Below are positions 46,382 to 56,108 of a stretch of DNA of 64,000 nucleotides, in pieces. A program made the position numbers and the translations under genes. Below the pieces are notes generated by a model. It searched no databases. It was not told the DNA's origin and saw nothing but the letters and a program-made list of their open reading frames with translations. Source of the stretch: Aeromonas australiensis (lineage in GTDB: Bacteria; Pseudomonadota; Gammaproteobacteria; Enterobacterales; Aeromonadaceae). The stretch covers positions 1 to 64,000 of the forward strand of contig NZ_CDDH01000100.1 in NCBI RefSeq assembly GCF_000819725.1, given 5' to 3'. Positions within the stretch are counted from its first letter, which is position 1; the number at the start of each line of letters is the position of its first letter.

Positions 46382-48643
46382 ATGAAACTTTTTACTCAAT
46401 CATTGCTGGCCGCCAGCATCATTACCGCTCTTGGCGGCTGTGGTGGCGGAGGCAGTAGTGGTGACAGCACAACGCCACCCGAGCCTAAAACCACGCTTCA
46501 GATAAGAGCGATTGATGGCGTGTTACAGGGCGCATTGGTGTGGATCGATCTCAACGGAAATGGCCTGCGTGATGCTGCAGAACCCTCAGCCAAGTCAGAT
46601 AGTGAGGGGAGAGTGCTGTTCACCCTTGAGCCTGGCCAAGCGCGCACCAATGTGTATGTGGAAACGATTCCCGGCGAGACCGTCGATCTGGAACGAGGAC
46701 CTGTTGATACCGCCTTTACTATGGTTGCTCCTGCAGGTTCGGGCAGTAATGGTGCAGAACGAGTCGTATCTCCTCTGACCACGTTGCTGCATCTCGAAAC
46801 ACAGAAATATAGCGATTTGGCACAGGCTCGGGAAGCATTGGCTCAGCGCTTGGGCATATCTTCAGACATGCTGGATGCAGACTTTGTCGCGTTGGGTGAT
46901 GGGCGGGCCCTGTTTATCGCCAAAGTTATCGCCGATGCGCTACCAGCCTCGCTGCCAGCAGAGGCAAACGAACAGGATGTCCTGCGTTTGGCTCTGAACA
47001 ATAAAAGCGGTCAAGCCACTGCTATTTACGACAAACTGACAGATGAACAGATCACCGATCAGGGGGCTCCCACCCTGAAGAGTGAAATCGATTACAACAC
47101 TCATAAGGCAACATTCACCATTGAGTTTGCCACCCGTAAAACGGAGGGCGGTGTCGAGGTAAGCCAAGGTACCAAATATTACTGGGATAAAAATGCCAAC
47201 GATTATGAGAGATACAATGGTAAACCACTGATCGCTACCACATGGAGCCTGGAGACAACACGCAAAGCTGATGGAACCATAGAGCGCTATGCAAAATGGG
47301 AACATGACTTTAACAAGGATGGCGAGCGAAACTTCAAGGGACAATCGCTGAGTGTGGGGAACGACACCAAGTGGGTGGAATATTTTGACGAGGACACCAA
47401 CTGCAAAGAGCTGAATGAACATCAGTGCAATGATCCCAAACGTATATATGAAGGGCGAGACTTGCGAGCCGAGTTCGTAGCGCAGGATTACAGTACTATC
47501 GATTTTGTTCAGATGTGGACGAAAAATGCCAATGCCACGGGCCACGACATCGAGATGATCGAGTACAAAACCGATGCACCGACGCGCGACTGGTTCAAGC
47601 CGGACAATCCGGGGCAACCCGGTTTCCGCCGACTGGAGCATTACGCTAAAGAAGGCGACGGTGTACGTATCACACATGAGAGTGACTGGAACGCTGATGG
47701 CTCCATCAATCAGCGAGAGTCACTGCTCAGTCGCAAAAATGGCACAACGCGTTATGAGTCAGGAAAAATTGTTTGGGCCAATCCTCTCGATGATTCGTTC
47801 GAAGAGTATGCGGACTACAACTTCCACACAGATACACGTTTGCCTTATTGGTACGAAAATGTGGTCGAATCTATCCCCCTGGGAGATGGGCTACAGCAGT
47901 TAACCATGGAAGGGAAGCGCTATTTGCTGGATGAGGAGAAACAGCTGCGCAAGAGCGATGACTCACACCCGGATGGCTACCTGTTCCATCAGTACAAAGT
48001 GCAACAGAAAGAGGTATCTGCCGATGAGCAGCAGATCCATGTGACTTGGCAGCACATTGCGCTGGATGGACATGACTTCAACCGTAACGATATTGGCCAG
48101 GAGTTCAAGGTCATGCGTCGGCACAAGGTTGATGGGGATGCAATGAAAGGGTGGTGGATTGGCCATAACTATGCCGAGTGGGGTAGTCAAGCGGTGGACA
48201 ATCTCCCTAGCAAAGTGCTCGCGCTGCTGGCAGAAGGCAAGAGCTTTGCTCAAATTACAGCCGCTGAGCTGCCCGGATTGGGGGCTTATGACCAAGTTGC
48301 GCTGTCTGGTCCTCTGTTTACCACTGCGTTCAAAGGGTATCTGGTGACAAACGACAGTTGGCTTGGTGCCTCTGGCAAACAAAAAATGACGGTGAATGGT
48401 CAGCGTGTCGGCACACAGGACCTGTTGCTACAACAGGCGGGGGGCATGACTTCGCTGGTTTTCCTGAAAGGAATTGGTTCGGAACCCTGTGCCTGGTGGA
48501 CTTGCTGGGAGCAACGGATTACTTCGCTTGACGGCGTTGACCCAGCGAAAGGGATCATGACATTCAAGCGCTGGAGTGACACTGACCCATTTACAACACT
48601 TTACCTGCGTGAAGCGGATGCTGACGTAGCCATGGCTCCTTGA
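46382..48643 (+). CDS. large lipoprotein, unknown function
   Basis: A 753-residue lipoprotein. The signal peptide ends in LGGC, followed by a Gly/Ser linker (GGGGSSGDST). Residues ~55-100 look like an Ig/Cna-B-type fold (GALVWIDLNGNGLRDAAEPS then SDSEGRVLFTL). Several D-x-[DN]-x-[DN]-G stretches recur (DLNGNGLRD, DFNKDGERN, DWNADGSIN), the pattern of EF-hand-like calcium loops. No enzymatic motif. Probably surface-exposed. The ATG at 46382 follows a G-rich stretch. Within the 28-bp-repeat cassette, next to the LuxR regulator. Confidence 0.8.
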   Translation: MKLFTQSLLAASIITALGGCGGGGSSGDSTTPPEPKTTLQIRAIDGVLQGALVWIDLNGNGLRDAAEPSAKSDSEGRVLFTLEPGQARTNVYVETIPGETVDLERGPVDTAFTMVAPAGSGSNGAERVVSPLTTLLHLETQKYSDLAQAREALAQRLGISSDMLDADFVALGDGRALFIAKVIADALPASLPAEANEQDVLRLALNNKSGQATAIYDKLTDEQITDQGAPTLKSEIDYNTHKATFTIEFATRKTEGGVEVSQGTKYYWDKNANDYERYNGKPLIATTWSLETTRKADGTIERYAKWEHDFNKDGERNFKGQSLSVGNDTKWVEYFDEDTNCKELNEHQCNDPKRIYEGRDLRAEFVAQDYSTIDFVQMWTKNANATGHDIEMIEYKTDAPTRDWFKPDNPGQPGFRRLEHYAKEGDGVRITHESDWNADGSINQRESLLSRKNGTTRYESGKIVWANPLDDSFEEYADYNFHTDTRLPYWYENVVESIPLGDGLQQLTMEGKRYLLDEEKQLRKSDDSHPDGYLFHQYKVQQKEVSADEQQIHVTWQHIALDGHDFNRNDIGQEFKVMRRHKVDGDAMKGWWIGHNYAEWGSQAVDNLPSKVLALLAEGKSFAQITAAELPGLGAYDQVALSGPLFTTAFKGYLVTNDSWLGASGKQKMTVNGQRVGTQDLLLQQAGGMTSLVFLKGIGSEPCAWWTCWEQRITSLDGVDPAKGIMTFKRWSDTDPFTTLYLREADADVAMAP

Positions 48644-48672
48644 TTGTCAGGGAGGAGTTTATAAATAGAGTG

Positions 48673-48702
48673 ATCGCGGGGCTCCTGAGGCCCCGTGATG
48701 CA
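48673..48702 (+). terminator. stem-loop after the lipoprotein gene
   Basis: ATCGCGGGGC / GCCCCGTGAT with one G-T pair, loop of 7, followed by GCATTTATG; weak T-run. Confidence 0.6.
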
Positions 48703-48731
48703 TTTATGACGAACGATATCTCCGGCGTTGT

Positions 48732-48759
48732 GGTTGCCACCCTCTGAGGCAGGTCACTG
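48732..48759 (+). repeat. 28-bp direct repeat, right copy
   Basis: Perfect copy of 44836-44863, same orientation, about 60 bp before dhaR. Confidence 0.85.
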
Positions 48760-48820
48760 AATCGGGCAAGCAAGAGTGGTTAAATGGTCGGCTTACATCT
48801 TGCCGGATATTGCTGTGACC

Positions 48821-50722
48821 ATGCCATCTGAACTTCAGCCGCTGCTCGCTTGGCCCGACTATCTGCAGGCATCCTGGCTGCGCTGCGCCCACCAGACCAG
48901 TGCCACCTTCTGGCATCCGCCCCACAGCGCCAAGGGGCAGACCTTGCAGAGCCTGCGCCAGCGCAAGCGGGACCTGCTTACCACCGGCGAGATGGCCCTC
49001 GAGGATCTCTACGAATTTATGGAGGGGCGCCCCTGCGCCCTGCTGCTCACCGACGAGAGCGGCTGCCTGCTGGCCCAGACCGGCCACCCCGACACCCTGC
49101 GCGAGCTGGCGGTGCTGGGGTTTGGCCCCGGCGCTTTTTTCAGCGAGGGGCGTATCGGCACCAATGCCATCAATCTGGCGGCACTGGAGGGCGTGCCGCT
49201 CTGCGTCAGCGGCCCCCAGCACTTCAACCAGACCCTCCATCCGTGGCACAGCTGCGCCAGTCCGGTCTACAACAGCAATGGCCGTCAGGTCGCCATCATC
49301 GCTTTGATCTGCAAGGTGGAGGAGGCGAGCGCTGGCGATCTGGCGCTCACCGTCAGCGCCGGACGCGAGCTGGCCCATCTGCTGCAGATGGAGACCCTGA
49401 TGCAGGAGTCCCAGCACCACCTGAGCGAACTTTACGCCCTGCTCGATGGCATGGATGACGGCGTGCTGGCCTGGGATCCGCAGGGTCGGCTGCGCTACCT
49501 CAACGCGCTGGCGGCCAATCGGCTGCGGCTCGATCCCGCGCTCTGTCTCGGCCAGCCGCTGGAGCAGCACCTGTTGCTGCCCCAGCGGTTGCAGCTGGCC
49601 ATCAGGGGGCAGACGCCGCTCAGCCATGTGGAGGTGACGCTGGAGCGGCTCGGCGCGCAGGAGGGGGAGTTCATCAATGCGCTGGTGAGCCTCAAGCCGC
49701 TGCCGGGGCCGGAGGGGGTCAGCTTTATCGCCCTGCTGCACCCGGTCGATCGGCTGCGGGCCATTCACCAGCTGCGCCAGACGGTGTCCGAGCTGTCGGC
49801 ACTGGTGGGGGAATCGAGCGCCATGCGCAAGCTGCTGCGCTATGCCCGGCAGGCGGCCCAGAGTCAGGGGCCGATCCTGCTGCGCGGCGAGGAGGAGGTG
49901 GGCAAGGCCCAGCTGGCGGAGGCGATCCACTTTGGCAGTGAACGGGCCGCCGGGCCGCTCATTACCCTTAACTGCAAGGCGCTGCCGAGCGAGCGGATGG
50001 CGCTGGAGCTGATGGGTTCCGACGAGGCGGGGCAGGAGCGGGCGGGCAAGTTCGAGCTGGCTCACGGCGGCACGTTAGTGCTGGAGCAGGTGGAGTGCCT
50101 CTCTGCTCCCATGCAGGCGGCGCTGCTGCAACTGCTCAAAACCGGTCGCATCCAGCGCTTCGATTCGGCCCGCATCCTGCCGCTCAAGGTGCGGATCATA
50201 GCCACCAGCAGCGCCCCGCTGGAACAACTGGTGCAGGAGGGGCTGTTTGGCCGCCAGCTGCTCTATGCCTTGCAGGCGTGCGAGCTGTGGCTGCCGGGGC
50301 TGCGGGAGCGCGCGGCGGATCTGCCGGGCCTTATCAGCCAGCAGCTGGGGGCGCAGGGGCGCGAGCCGGTGCGCCAGTTCAGTCCGGCGGCCCTCGATTG
50401 TCTGCTCGCCTATCCCTGGCCCGGCAATCTGGGGGAGCTGCGCAGCGCCGTCGAGCATGCCCTGCTTCATGCCGGTCAGGGGCCGATCCCGCCCGAGGCG
50501 CTGCCCGCCGCCATTCGCCACGGCTATCAGCGGGTGGCCGACGAGGTGGTGGGGCAACCGCTGCTCACCCTGGCGGAGTTGGAGCAGCAAGCCATCTTGC
50601 GCTGCGCTCACGCTTGCAAGGGGCAGGTGAGCCAGATGGCCCAGCATCTTGGCATCAGCCGCACCACCCTGTGGCGGCGGCTCAAACTGCTCGAAATTGA
50701 TCCCGCCGACTATCACGGCTGA
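48821..50722 (+). CDS. dhaR: dihydroxyacetone kinase operon regulator DhaR
   Basis: A 633-residue AAA+-type activator of dha operons, collinear with E. coli DhaR. Order: N-terminal GAF-like domain with ASWLRC, a PAS-like domain (LLDGMDDGVLAWDPQGRLRYLNA), an AAA+ module from about residue 310 and a C-terminal Fis-type helix (MAQHLGISRTTLWRRLKLL). The Walker A is degenerate (RGEEEVGKAQLAE) and there is no GAFTGA sigma-54 loop, as in E. coli DhaR, which works with sigma-70 and is controlled by DhaK and DhaL. The start is uncertain: no strong ribosome-binding site, and a GTG at 48776 is an alternative. Convergent with gldA. Confidence 0.92.
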   Translation: MPSELQPLLAWPDYLQASWLRCAHQTSATFWHPPHSAKGQTLQSLRQRKRDLLTTGEMALEDLYEFMEGRPCALLLTDESGCLLAQTGHPDTLRELAVLGFGPGAFFSEGRIGTNAINLAALEGVPLCVSGPQHFNQTLHPWHSCASPVYNSNGRQVAIIALICKVEEASAGDLALTVSAGRELAHLLQMETLMQESQHHLSELYALLDGMDDGVLAWDPQGRLRYLNALAANRLRLDPALCLGQPLEQHLLLPQRLQLAIRGQTPLSHVEVTLERLGAQEGEFINALVSLKPLPGPEGVSFIALLHPVDRLRAIHQLRQTVSELSALVGESSAMRKLLRYARQAAQSQGPILLRGEEEVGKAQLAEAIHFGSERAAGPLITLNCKALPSERMALELMGSDEAGQERAGKFELAHGGTLVLEQVECLSAPMQAALLQLLKTGRIQRFDSARILPLKVRIIATSSAPLEQLVQEGLFGRQLLYALQACELWLPGLRERAADLPGLISQQLGAQGREPVRQFSPAALDCLLAYPWPGNLGELRSAVEHALLHAGQGPIPPEALPAAIRHGYQRVADEVVGQPLLTLAELEQQAILRCAHACKGQVSQMAQHLGISRTTLWRRLKLLEIDPADYHG

Positions 50723-50754
50723 CGGTGAGCCGTCGCGAACTGGCCCGCAGAAAG

Positions 50755-50787
50755 CGAAACGGCCCCGCAGATGCGGGGCCTTGTTAT
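50755..50787. terminator. bidirectional terminator between dhaR and gldA
   Basis: GGCCCCGCA / TGCGGGGCC, 9-bp stem, followed by TTGTTAT. Confidence 0.75.
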
Positions 50788-50811
50788 ATGGCAGGGTCAG
50801 TGGTGGCGTGG

Positions 50812-51894
50812 TTACAGCCCCAGCTGGTGGGCGGTGACGATGGCCGCCAGCACATTCTCGGCCGTGACCTTGAACGGCATGTTGTGGATGGTTTCGCCCT
50901 CGGCGGTAGAGGCTTTGGCCACCTCCATCAGGCGCGCCATATCCAGCTCCTTGACCCCCATCATATGCAGGTTGGTCGGCAGGCCCACCGAGCGGCAGAA
51001 ACCCAGCACCGTCTCAATCTCCGCTATCGGGGCGTTCTCCAGTACCAGTTGCACCAGGGTACCGAACGCCACTTTCTCACCGTGGTAGAGGTGGTGACAC
51101 TCGGCGAGCTGAGTCAGACCGTTGTGGATGGCGTGGGCGGCGGCCAGTCCGCTGCTCTCGAAGCCGATACCGCTCAGGTAGGTGTTGGCCTCGATAATGT
51201 TCTCCACCGCCTTGGTGCAGAGCCCCTGCTCCACCGCCAGCTTGGCCTTGTAACCATCGGCCAGCAGGGTCTGGTAGCAGAGCTCGGCGATGGCCTGCGC
51301 CGCCAGCGTGGAGGCGCCCCCGGCCATGGTCTGGCAACCGGAAACCTTGTTGGCGCGCGCCTCGAAGTAGGTGGAGAGCGCATCACCCATGCCGGAGACC
51401 AGCAGCCGTACCGGAGCGCGGGAGACCACGCCGGTATCCATGATGACCATATTGGGGTTGGTCGGGATCATCAGGTATTCGCTGAACTGCCCTTCCGGGG
51501 TGTAGATGACCGCCAGCGCGCTGGTAGGGGCATCGGTGGAGGCGATGGTCGGCACTATGACCACCGGCACCTTCTGGTAGAAGGCGACCGCCTTGGCGGT
51601 ATCCAGGGTTTTGCCGCCGCCGATGCCGATGATGACGTCAAACGGGGTCTGCTGGCAGCGGGCCAGCAGGCGGTCTATTTCGGGGCGGGAGCATTCGCCG
51701 TTGAAGCAGTCGAACTCGGGCTTGATACCGGCGCCGTGGAAGCTGGTGGCCACGGTATCACCCACCAGCTTGGTGACGAAGGCGTCGGCCAGGATCAGCG
51801 GCTTGCTGCCGAGCGCTTTAACGTAGTTGCCGATATTGGCGAGGGCCCCGTTGCCTTGCACGTATTTGCTGGGGCTGATGATAATGCGGTCCAT
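50812..51894 (-). CDS. gldA: glycerol dehydrogenase (NAD+, iron/zinc type III)
   Basis: GldA oxidises glycerol to dihydroxyacetone, the substrate of the kinase encoded upstream. It is 360 residues. The NAD-binding part has IIGIGGGKTLDTAKAVAF and VPTIASTDAPTSALAV; the metal site uses the Asp in SGMGDALSTYFEA and His in AAAHAIHNGL and HLYHGEKVAFG. It is 152 bp after dhaM in the same direction, so probably the last gene of dhaKLM-gldA. This makes a complete oxidative glycerol branch. Confidence 0.95.
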   Translation of the reverse strand: MDRIIISPSKYVQGNGALANIGNYVKALGSKPLILADAFVTKLVGDTVATSFHGAGIKPEFDCFNGECSRPEIDRLLARCQQTPFDVIIGIGGGKTLDTAKAVAFYQKVPVVIVPTIASTDAPTSALAVIYTPEGQFSEYLMIPTNPNMVIMDTGVVSRAPVRLLVSGMGDALSTYFEARANKVSGCQTMAGGASTLAAQAIAELCYQTLLADGYKAKLAVEQGLCTKAVENIIEANTYLSGIGFESSGLAAAHAIHNGLTQLAECHHLYHGEKVAFGTLVQLVLENAPIAEIETVLGFCRSVGLPTNLHMMGVKELDMARLMEVAKASTAEGETIHNMPFKVTAENVLAAIVTAHQLGL

Positions 51895-52046
51895 ATTTTA
51901 TCCCTCTCTCTAGTTCATAGACTTCTTTTGAAACTAACAGGGGCGAAGGGGCGGCTGTGCTGGGGACTCCTTCGTCTTGAATGAAGCTGCACAGGCTCAG
52001 CGAGCGAGTGCAGCCCCTTGAAACCTTGATACAGTGGCGTGCGGCG

Positions 52047-52763
52047 TCAGTCGCCAAAACGCTCGTCGGCCAGTTGCTGGAAGCAGGCCAGGGCGGCGTT
52101 GGCATCCTCCCCGCGCGCCAGCAGGGTGAGCGTATTGCCCTGACGCACGTCGAGCATGGTGAGCCGGGTCAGGCTGCGGGGATTGGCCTCTTTATCCCCC
52201 TTTTGCAGCTTGAGTTCGGCGGCAAAGGGCTTGAGGGCGGCCACCAGTCGGGCGGCGGGGCGCACATGCAGGCCGTGGGGGTTATCCACCACCACCTCGC
52301 AGCGCAGCCAGCCGTCATCGGCAACGGGGGCTGTCTCGGTAGCGGCCTGCGCCGTGCTGGCAGGCAGCATCGCCTGTTTCGGGCCAAGGGCGCCGAGCGC
52401 CTCGGCGGCCACCTCATCCAGCGTCAGGCCGGAACCAGCCGCCACCACAGCGGCCAGCGTGCCTTCGACCAGCGGGGCCGGGCAGAGCCGCACCCTCGCG
52501 CTTAACTCGGGGGGCAGCAGTTCGAGGGCGGTTTCGGCGCTCAAGAGGGCGCTGCCCAAGTCCATCAGCACCAGCACACCGCTGCCGTCATCCGCCTCTT
52601 CAATCGCACTCATCACCGCGATGGCATCGGTGCCGATGGGGTGGTCGGGGTCATCGACCCCGGCCGCCAGCAGCAAACGAGCCGGGCTGCCGAGCTGATC
52701 GGCCAGCGCTTTCAAACCGGCCGCCAGCATGGCGCTGTGAGAGACAACTACGATTCCGATCAT
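52047..52763 (-). CDS. dhaM: PTS-dependent dihydroxyacetone kinase, phosphotransferase subunit DhaM (two-domain)
   Basis: DhaM passes phosphate from the PTS to ADP held on DhaL. It is 238 residues: an N-terminal EIIA(Man-like) domain with phospho-His H9 (VVVSHSAMLAAGL), then an HPr domain with H166 (NPHGLHVRPAARL). E. coli DhaM has a third, EI-like domain; it is absent here, so phosphate must come from the cell's own EI. Start 2 bp after the dhaL stop. Confidence 0.95.
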   Translation of the reverse strand: MIGIVVVSHSAMLAAGLKALADQLGSPARLLLAAGVDDPDHPIGTDAIAVMSAIEEADDGSGVLVLMDLGSALLSAETALELLPPELSARVRLCPAPLVEGTLAAVVAAGSGLTLDEVAAEALGALGPKQAMLPASTAQAATETAPVADDGWLRCEVVVDNPHGLHVRPAARLVAALKPFAAELKLQKGDKEANPRSLTRLTMLDVRQGNTLTLLARGEDANAALACFQQLADERFGD

Positions 52764-52765
52764 GT

Positions 52766-53395
52766 CTACAACCTCGCTCTGTCACGCAGGGCGGTCAGCA
52801 GCAGCAGGGTCGAGGTGGCCCCGGGATCCTGATGGCCGATGCTGCGCTCGCCAAGATAGCTGGCGCGCCCCTTGCGGGCCTGCATCTGGATGGTGGCCTC
52901 GGTACCGGCTGCGGCAGCCGCCACCGCCTTGTCCAGCGCTTCGTTGAGGGGCAGCTCTTGCTGCTGCGCCTGTTGCAGGGCGGCCAGTGCCGGCCACCAG
53001 GCGTGGCACATGGTCTTGTCGCCCGGCTCGGCACGGCCGCGGGAGACGATCCCCTCGACCCCGTCGCTCAGCATTTTGCACAGCTGACTGAGACTGAGGC
53101 TCTGGCAGGCATCGCTGCTGGCCGCCGCCCGGATAAAGAAGGTGCCGTAGAGCGGGCCGCTGGCACCGCCGACCGAGGAGAGCAAGGTCATGCCGGTGGT
53201 TTTCAGCACCTGACCGATATCCTTGTCCGCCACTGCTGGCAGCTTCTCGGCCACCTTGGCGAAGCCGCGCTGCATATTGAGGCCGTGGTCACCGTCGCCG
53301 ATGTCGGTATCCAGCGCGGTGAGGTAGTCACGCTGCTCGGTAAAGATCTGTTCGCAGTCGAGCAGCCAGTTGACGATGTGATGCTTGCTTAACAT
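52766..53395 (-). CDS. dhaL: dihydroxyacetone kinase subunit DhaL
   Basis: DhaL holds a tightly bound ADP that is rephosphorylated by DhaM and donates to dihydroxyacetone on DhaK. It is 209 residues. The Mg2+ ligands D29, D34 and D36 lie in LDTDIGDGDHGLNM; SVGGASGPLYGTFF is the nucleotide loop and HQDPGATSTLLLL the late helix. In E. coli the ADP form of DhaL activates DhaR. It lies between dhaK (9-bp gap) and dhaM. Confidence 0.96.
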   Translation of the reverse strand: MLSKHHIVNWLLDCEQIFTEQRDYLTALDTDIGDGDHGLNMQRGFAKVAEKLPAVADKDIGQVLKTTGMTLLSSVGGASGPLYGTFFIRAAASSDACQSLSLSQLCKMLSDGVEGIVSRGRAEPGDKTMCHAWWPALAALQQAQQQELPLNEALDKAVAAAAAGTEATIQMQARKGRASYLGERSIGHQDPGATSTLLLLTALRDRARL

Positions 53396-53404
53396 GGGTT
53401 CTCC

Positions 53405-54475
53405 TTAGCAGCCGCGACGCAGGGCGGGGGTGTGAACGGGGGCATCCCACAGGGTCATCAGCTCATCATCCACCTTGAGCAAGGTGATGGAGATACCGGT
53501 CATGTCGAGGGAGGTGCAGTAGGGACCGATCAGGTTGCGCACCAGATGGATGCCCGCCTCCTCGCACAGGGTGGCGAGGCGGCCATAGACACCATACAGC
53601 TCTGAAATCGGGGTGCCGCCGAGGCTGTTGACCAGCGCGATAACCCGATCGCCCGCATTCAGCGGTTCGATAAAGGTGTGCTCCTCCTGCCAGCTGCCGC
53701 TGGTGCGATCCCAATGACGCAGGGTGCGGCCGTAGGGGGTGTTGTCAGCAAGCTCGCTGAACATGTCGTCCACAAGGGTATTGAGGTCGGTGAAGGGGCG
53801 ACGCTCGATGCCCGGCTCACCGTGGATGCCGACGCCGAACTCCATCTCGTTGTCCGCCAGAGTGAAGGAGGGCTTGCCAGCGGCCGGCACGGTACAGGCA
53901 TGGGTGGCAACCCCTATGGTGCGGCTCTGGTTGTTGATGCGACGGGCCAGCGCCTCGCAACGCGCCAGATCGTAGCCCGCTTCGGCGGCGGCACCGACCA
54001 GCTTCTCGCACAGCACGGTCGTGGCAACCCCACGGCGGCCGGCGGTGTAGAGGCTGTCTTTGACCGCCACATCGTCATCGATCAGGGCGAAGCCCACCTT
54101 GACACCATCGCCGTGCAGCAGCTCGACCGCAGTTTCGAAGTTGAGTACGTCGCCGGTGTAGTTCTTCACCAGAAACAGCACGCCAGCGCCGCCATCAACG
54201 GCCTGACCGCACTCGTACATCTGATCCGGGGTCGGGGAGGTAAAAATTTCGCCGGGGCAGGCACCATCCAGCATCCCTTTGCCTACCAGACCACCGTGCA
54301 TCGGCTCGTGGCCGCTGCCACCGCCACAGACCAGCGCCACCTTGCCCATCACGGGGGAGTCGGCGCGGGTGATGTAGTGGGGCTCGATACGTACCTTGAG
54401 CTCGGGGTGGGCGGCTGCCATCCCCATCAGTTGTTCACGGACCACGGCATCGACGGCATTGATCAGTTTCTTCAT
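53405..54475 (-). CDS. dhaK: dihydroxyacetone kinase subunit DhaK
   Basis: DhaK binds dihydroxyacetone covalently through a His hemiaminal. It is 356 residues. Catalytic residues line up with E. coli: H56 in [14 protein letters not shown]109 in [11 protein letters not shown] and H218 in [13 protein letters not shown]. The first gene of the leftward dhaKLM-gldA unit. In E. coli, substrate-free DhaK represses DhaR. A palindrome upstream (54602-54618) may be the DhaR site. Confidence 0.96.
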   Translation of the reverse strand: MKKLINAVDAVVREQLMGMAAAHPELKVRIEPHYITRADSPVMGKVALVCGGGSGHEPMHGGLVGKGMLDGACPGEIFTSPTPDQMYECGQAVDGGAGVLFLVKNYTGDVLNFETAVELLHGDGVKVGFALIDDDVAVKDSLYTAGRRGVATTVLCEKLVGAAAEAGYDLARCEALARRINNQSRTIGVATHACTVPAAGKPSFTLADNEMEFGVGIHGEPGIERRPFTDLNTLVDDMFSELADNTPYGRTLRHWDRTSGSWQEEHTFIEPLNAGDRVIALVNSLGGTPISELYGVYGRLATLCEEAGIHLVRNLIGPYCTSLDMTGISITLLKVDDELMTLWDAPVHTPALRRGC

Positions 54476-54601
54476 GGCTCACTCCTTGGCTTGCCACCGC
54501 TCGGGTGGGCAAATGGTTGATGGAGCCAGTCTAACGACAGAAAAAGGGATAAAAATGACGGCCGATTTGGTTCGGATTTGAAACAGCAGAAGGGGGATGG
54601 G

Positions 54602-54618
54602 TGTTTCAATCTGAAACA
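54602..54618. promoter_or_regulatory. candidate DhaR operator upstream of dhaK
   Basis: TGTTTCA-ATC-TGAAACA, a perfect 7-bp inverted repeat about 130 bp before dhaK; a further half-site TGAAACA lies at 54579-54585. Placement suits an activator site. Confidence 0.45.
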
Positions 54619-54664
54619 ACGCAGGGCAAGCGGGCGGGAAACTGTTAGCTGACTCACAGCCATG

Positions 54665-54687
54665 AAAAAGGGCCCCGCAGGGCCCTT
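54665..54687 (-). terminator. intrinsic terminator of the purine permease gene
   Basis: AAGGGCCC / GGGCCCTT, loop CGCA, with T5 on the minus strand. Confidence 0.8.
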
Positions 54688-54713
54688 GGCTATAACCGGA
54701 ATATGCGGGCGGG

Positions 54714-56072
54714 TTAGATGGCCCAGCCACCGGCATAGAAGACCACCAGCGCCAGGGCGATGATGACGGTGCCGACGTTGAGCTTCTTCCACTCGGCAGC
54801 GAAGATGCGGCCAACGACCAGCGCCACGAAGCCCAGCATGATGCCGGTCACTATGTTGCAGGTGAGCACGATGAAGACGGCGCACAGCATCCCGGAGAGC
54901 GCATCGACCGAGTCGTTGAAGTCCAGCTTGGTGACGTTGCCCAGCATCAGCAGACCGACGTACATCAGGGCCGGTGCGGTGGCGTAAGCCGGTACCAGAT
55001 AGCTGAGCGGGGAGAGGAAGATCATCAGCAGGAACAGCACGCCGACCAGCGCGGCGGTCAGACCGGTCTTGCCACCGGCCGCGGTGCCTGCGGCAGATTC
55101 GATGTAGACGGCAGCCGGAGCGCCACCAACGGCACCTGCCACCATGCTGCTGACGGAGTCGGCAGTCAGGGCCTTGCCGCCGCTGATGATGTGGCCACGT
55201 TCGTTGATAAGGCCCGCCTGACCGGCCACGGCACGGATGGTGCCGGTGGCGTCAAACACGGCGGTCATCACCAGCGCCAGCACGGTGGGAATCACCACCG
55301 GATTGAGGGCACCCAGCAGATCCATGCTGCCCACTAGTGAGCCCTTCTCGCCAGTCAGGCTCGGCATGGCGAAGAAGCCGTGCCAGGCCACGTTCGGGTC
55401 GAAAATCAGGCCGATAATAGAGATGGCGATGATCACCATCAGGATGCCGCCCGGCACCTTGCGGCGCTCCAGACCGAAGATGGCGGCCAGACCCAGCACC
55501 GTCATGACGACAGGGAAGGCGGTCACTTCACCCAGCTGAACCGGCAGACCGGCCCCTTCGTTCTTGATCACCATGCCGACGCCGTTGGTGGCAATCAGCA
55601 GCAGGAACAGACCGATACCGATACCGGTACCGTGAGCGATGCCGGAGGGGAGGTTATCCAGGATCCACTGGCGCACGCCGGTGACGCTGATCAGGGTGAA
55701 CAGCACCCCCATCAGGAAGATGGCACCCAGGGCGACCGGAATGCTCAGTCCCTGGCCCAGTACCAGACTGAAGGCGGTAAAGGCGGTGAGGGAGATGGCG
55801 CAACCGATAGCCATCGGCAGCTTGGCCCACAGACCCATCAGCAGGGAGCCGAAGGCGGCGATCAAGCAGGTGGCCACAAACACCGGGCCCTGCTCAAAGC
55901 CGGCAGCACCCAGCATGTTCGGCACCACTATGATGCTGTAGACCATCGCCAGGAAGGTGGTCAGCCCCGCGACCAGCTCCTGACGCACGCTGCTGCCGCG
56001 CGCAGAAATGGAAAAATAAGAGTCCAGAAAGCCGCCGGTCCCTGCCTGGGCGGCCATATCTTGCTTTGCCAT
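54714..56072 (-). CDS. NCS2-family purine permease (AzgA/GhxP-like)
   Basis: A 452-residue inner-membrane purine:H+ symporter with 12-14 helices. The AzgA-like subgroup marks are [20 protein letters not shown] at the N-terminus, and [16 protein letters not shown] then [20 protein letters not shown]. It would import adenine, guanine or hypoxanthine; which is not resolved. The ATG with AGGA 7 nt upstream is chosen. A good PurR-box match lies upstream, consistent with purine control. Confidence 0.92.
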   Translation of the reverse strand: MAKQDMAAQAGTGGFLDSYFSISARGSSVRQELVAGLTTFLAMVYSIIVVPNMLGAAGFEQGPVFVATCLIAAFGSLLMGLWAKLPMAIGCAISLTAFTAFSLVLGQGLSIPVALGAIFLMGVLFTLISVTGVRQWILDNLPSGIAHGTGIGIGLFLLLIATNGVGMVIKNEGAGLPVQLGEVTAFPVVMTVLGLAAIFGLERRKVPGGILMVIIAISIIGLIFDPNVAWHGFFAMPSLTGEKGSLVGSMDLLGALNPVVIPTVLALVMTAVFDATGTIRAVAGQAGLINERGHIISGGKALTADSVSSMVAGAVGGAPAAVYIESAAGTAAGGKTGLTAALVGVLFLLMIFLSPLSYLVPAYATAPALMYVGLLMLGNVTKLDFNDSVDALSGMLCAVFIVLTCNIVTGIMLGFVALVVGRIFAAEWKKLNVGTVIIALALVVFYAGGWAI

Positions 56073-56092
56073 AACTAATCCTGAAAGTGTGA

Positions 56093-56108
56093 AGGAAATC
56101 GTTTGCGT
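56093..56108. promoter_or_regulatory. PurR-box-like operator
   Basis: Matches 13 of 16 positions of ACGCAAACGTTTGCGT, with the right half (CGTTTGCGT) perfect. It lies 20 bp upstream of the purine permease start codon. Confidence 0.6.
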
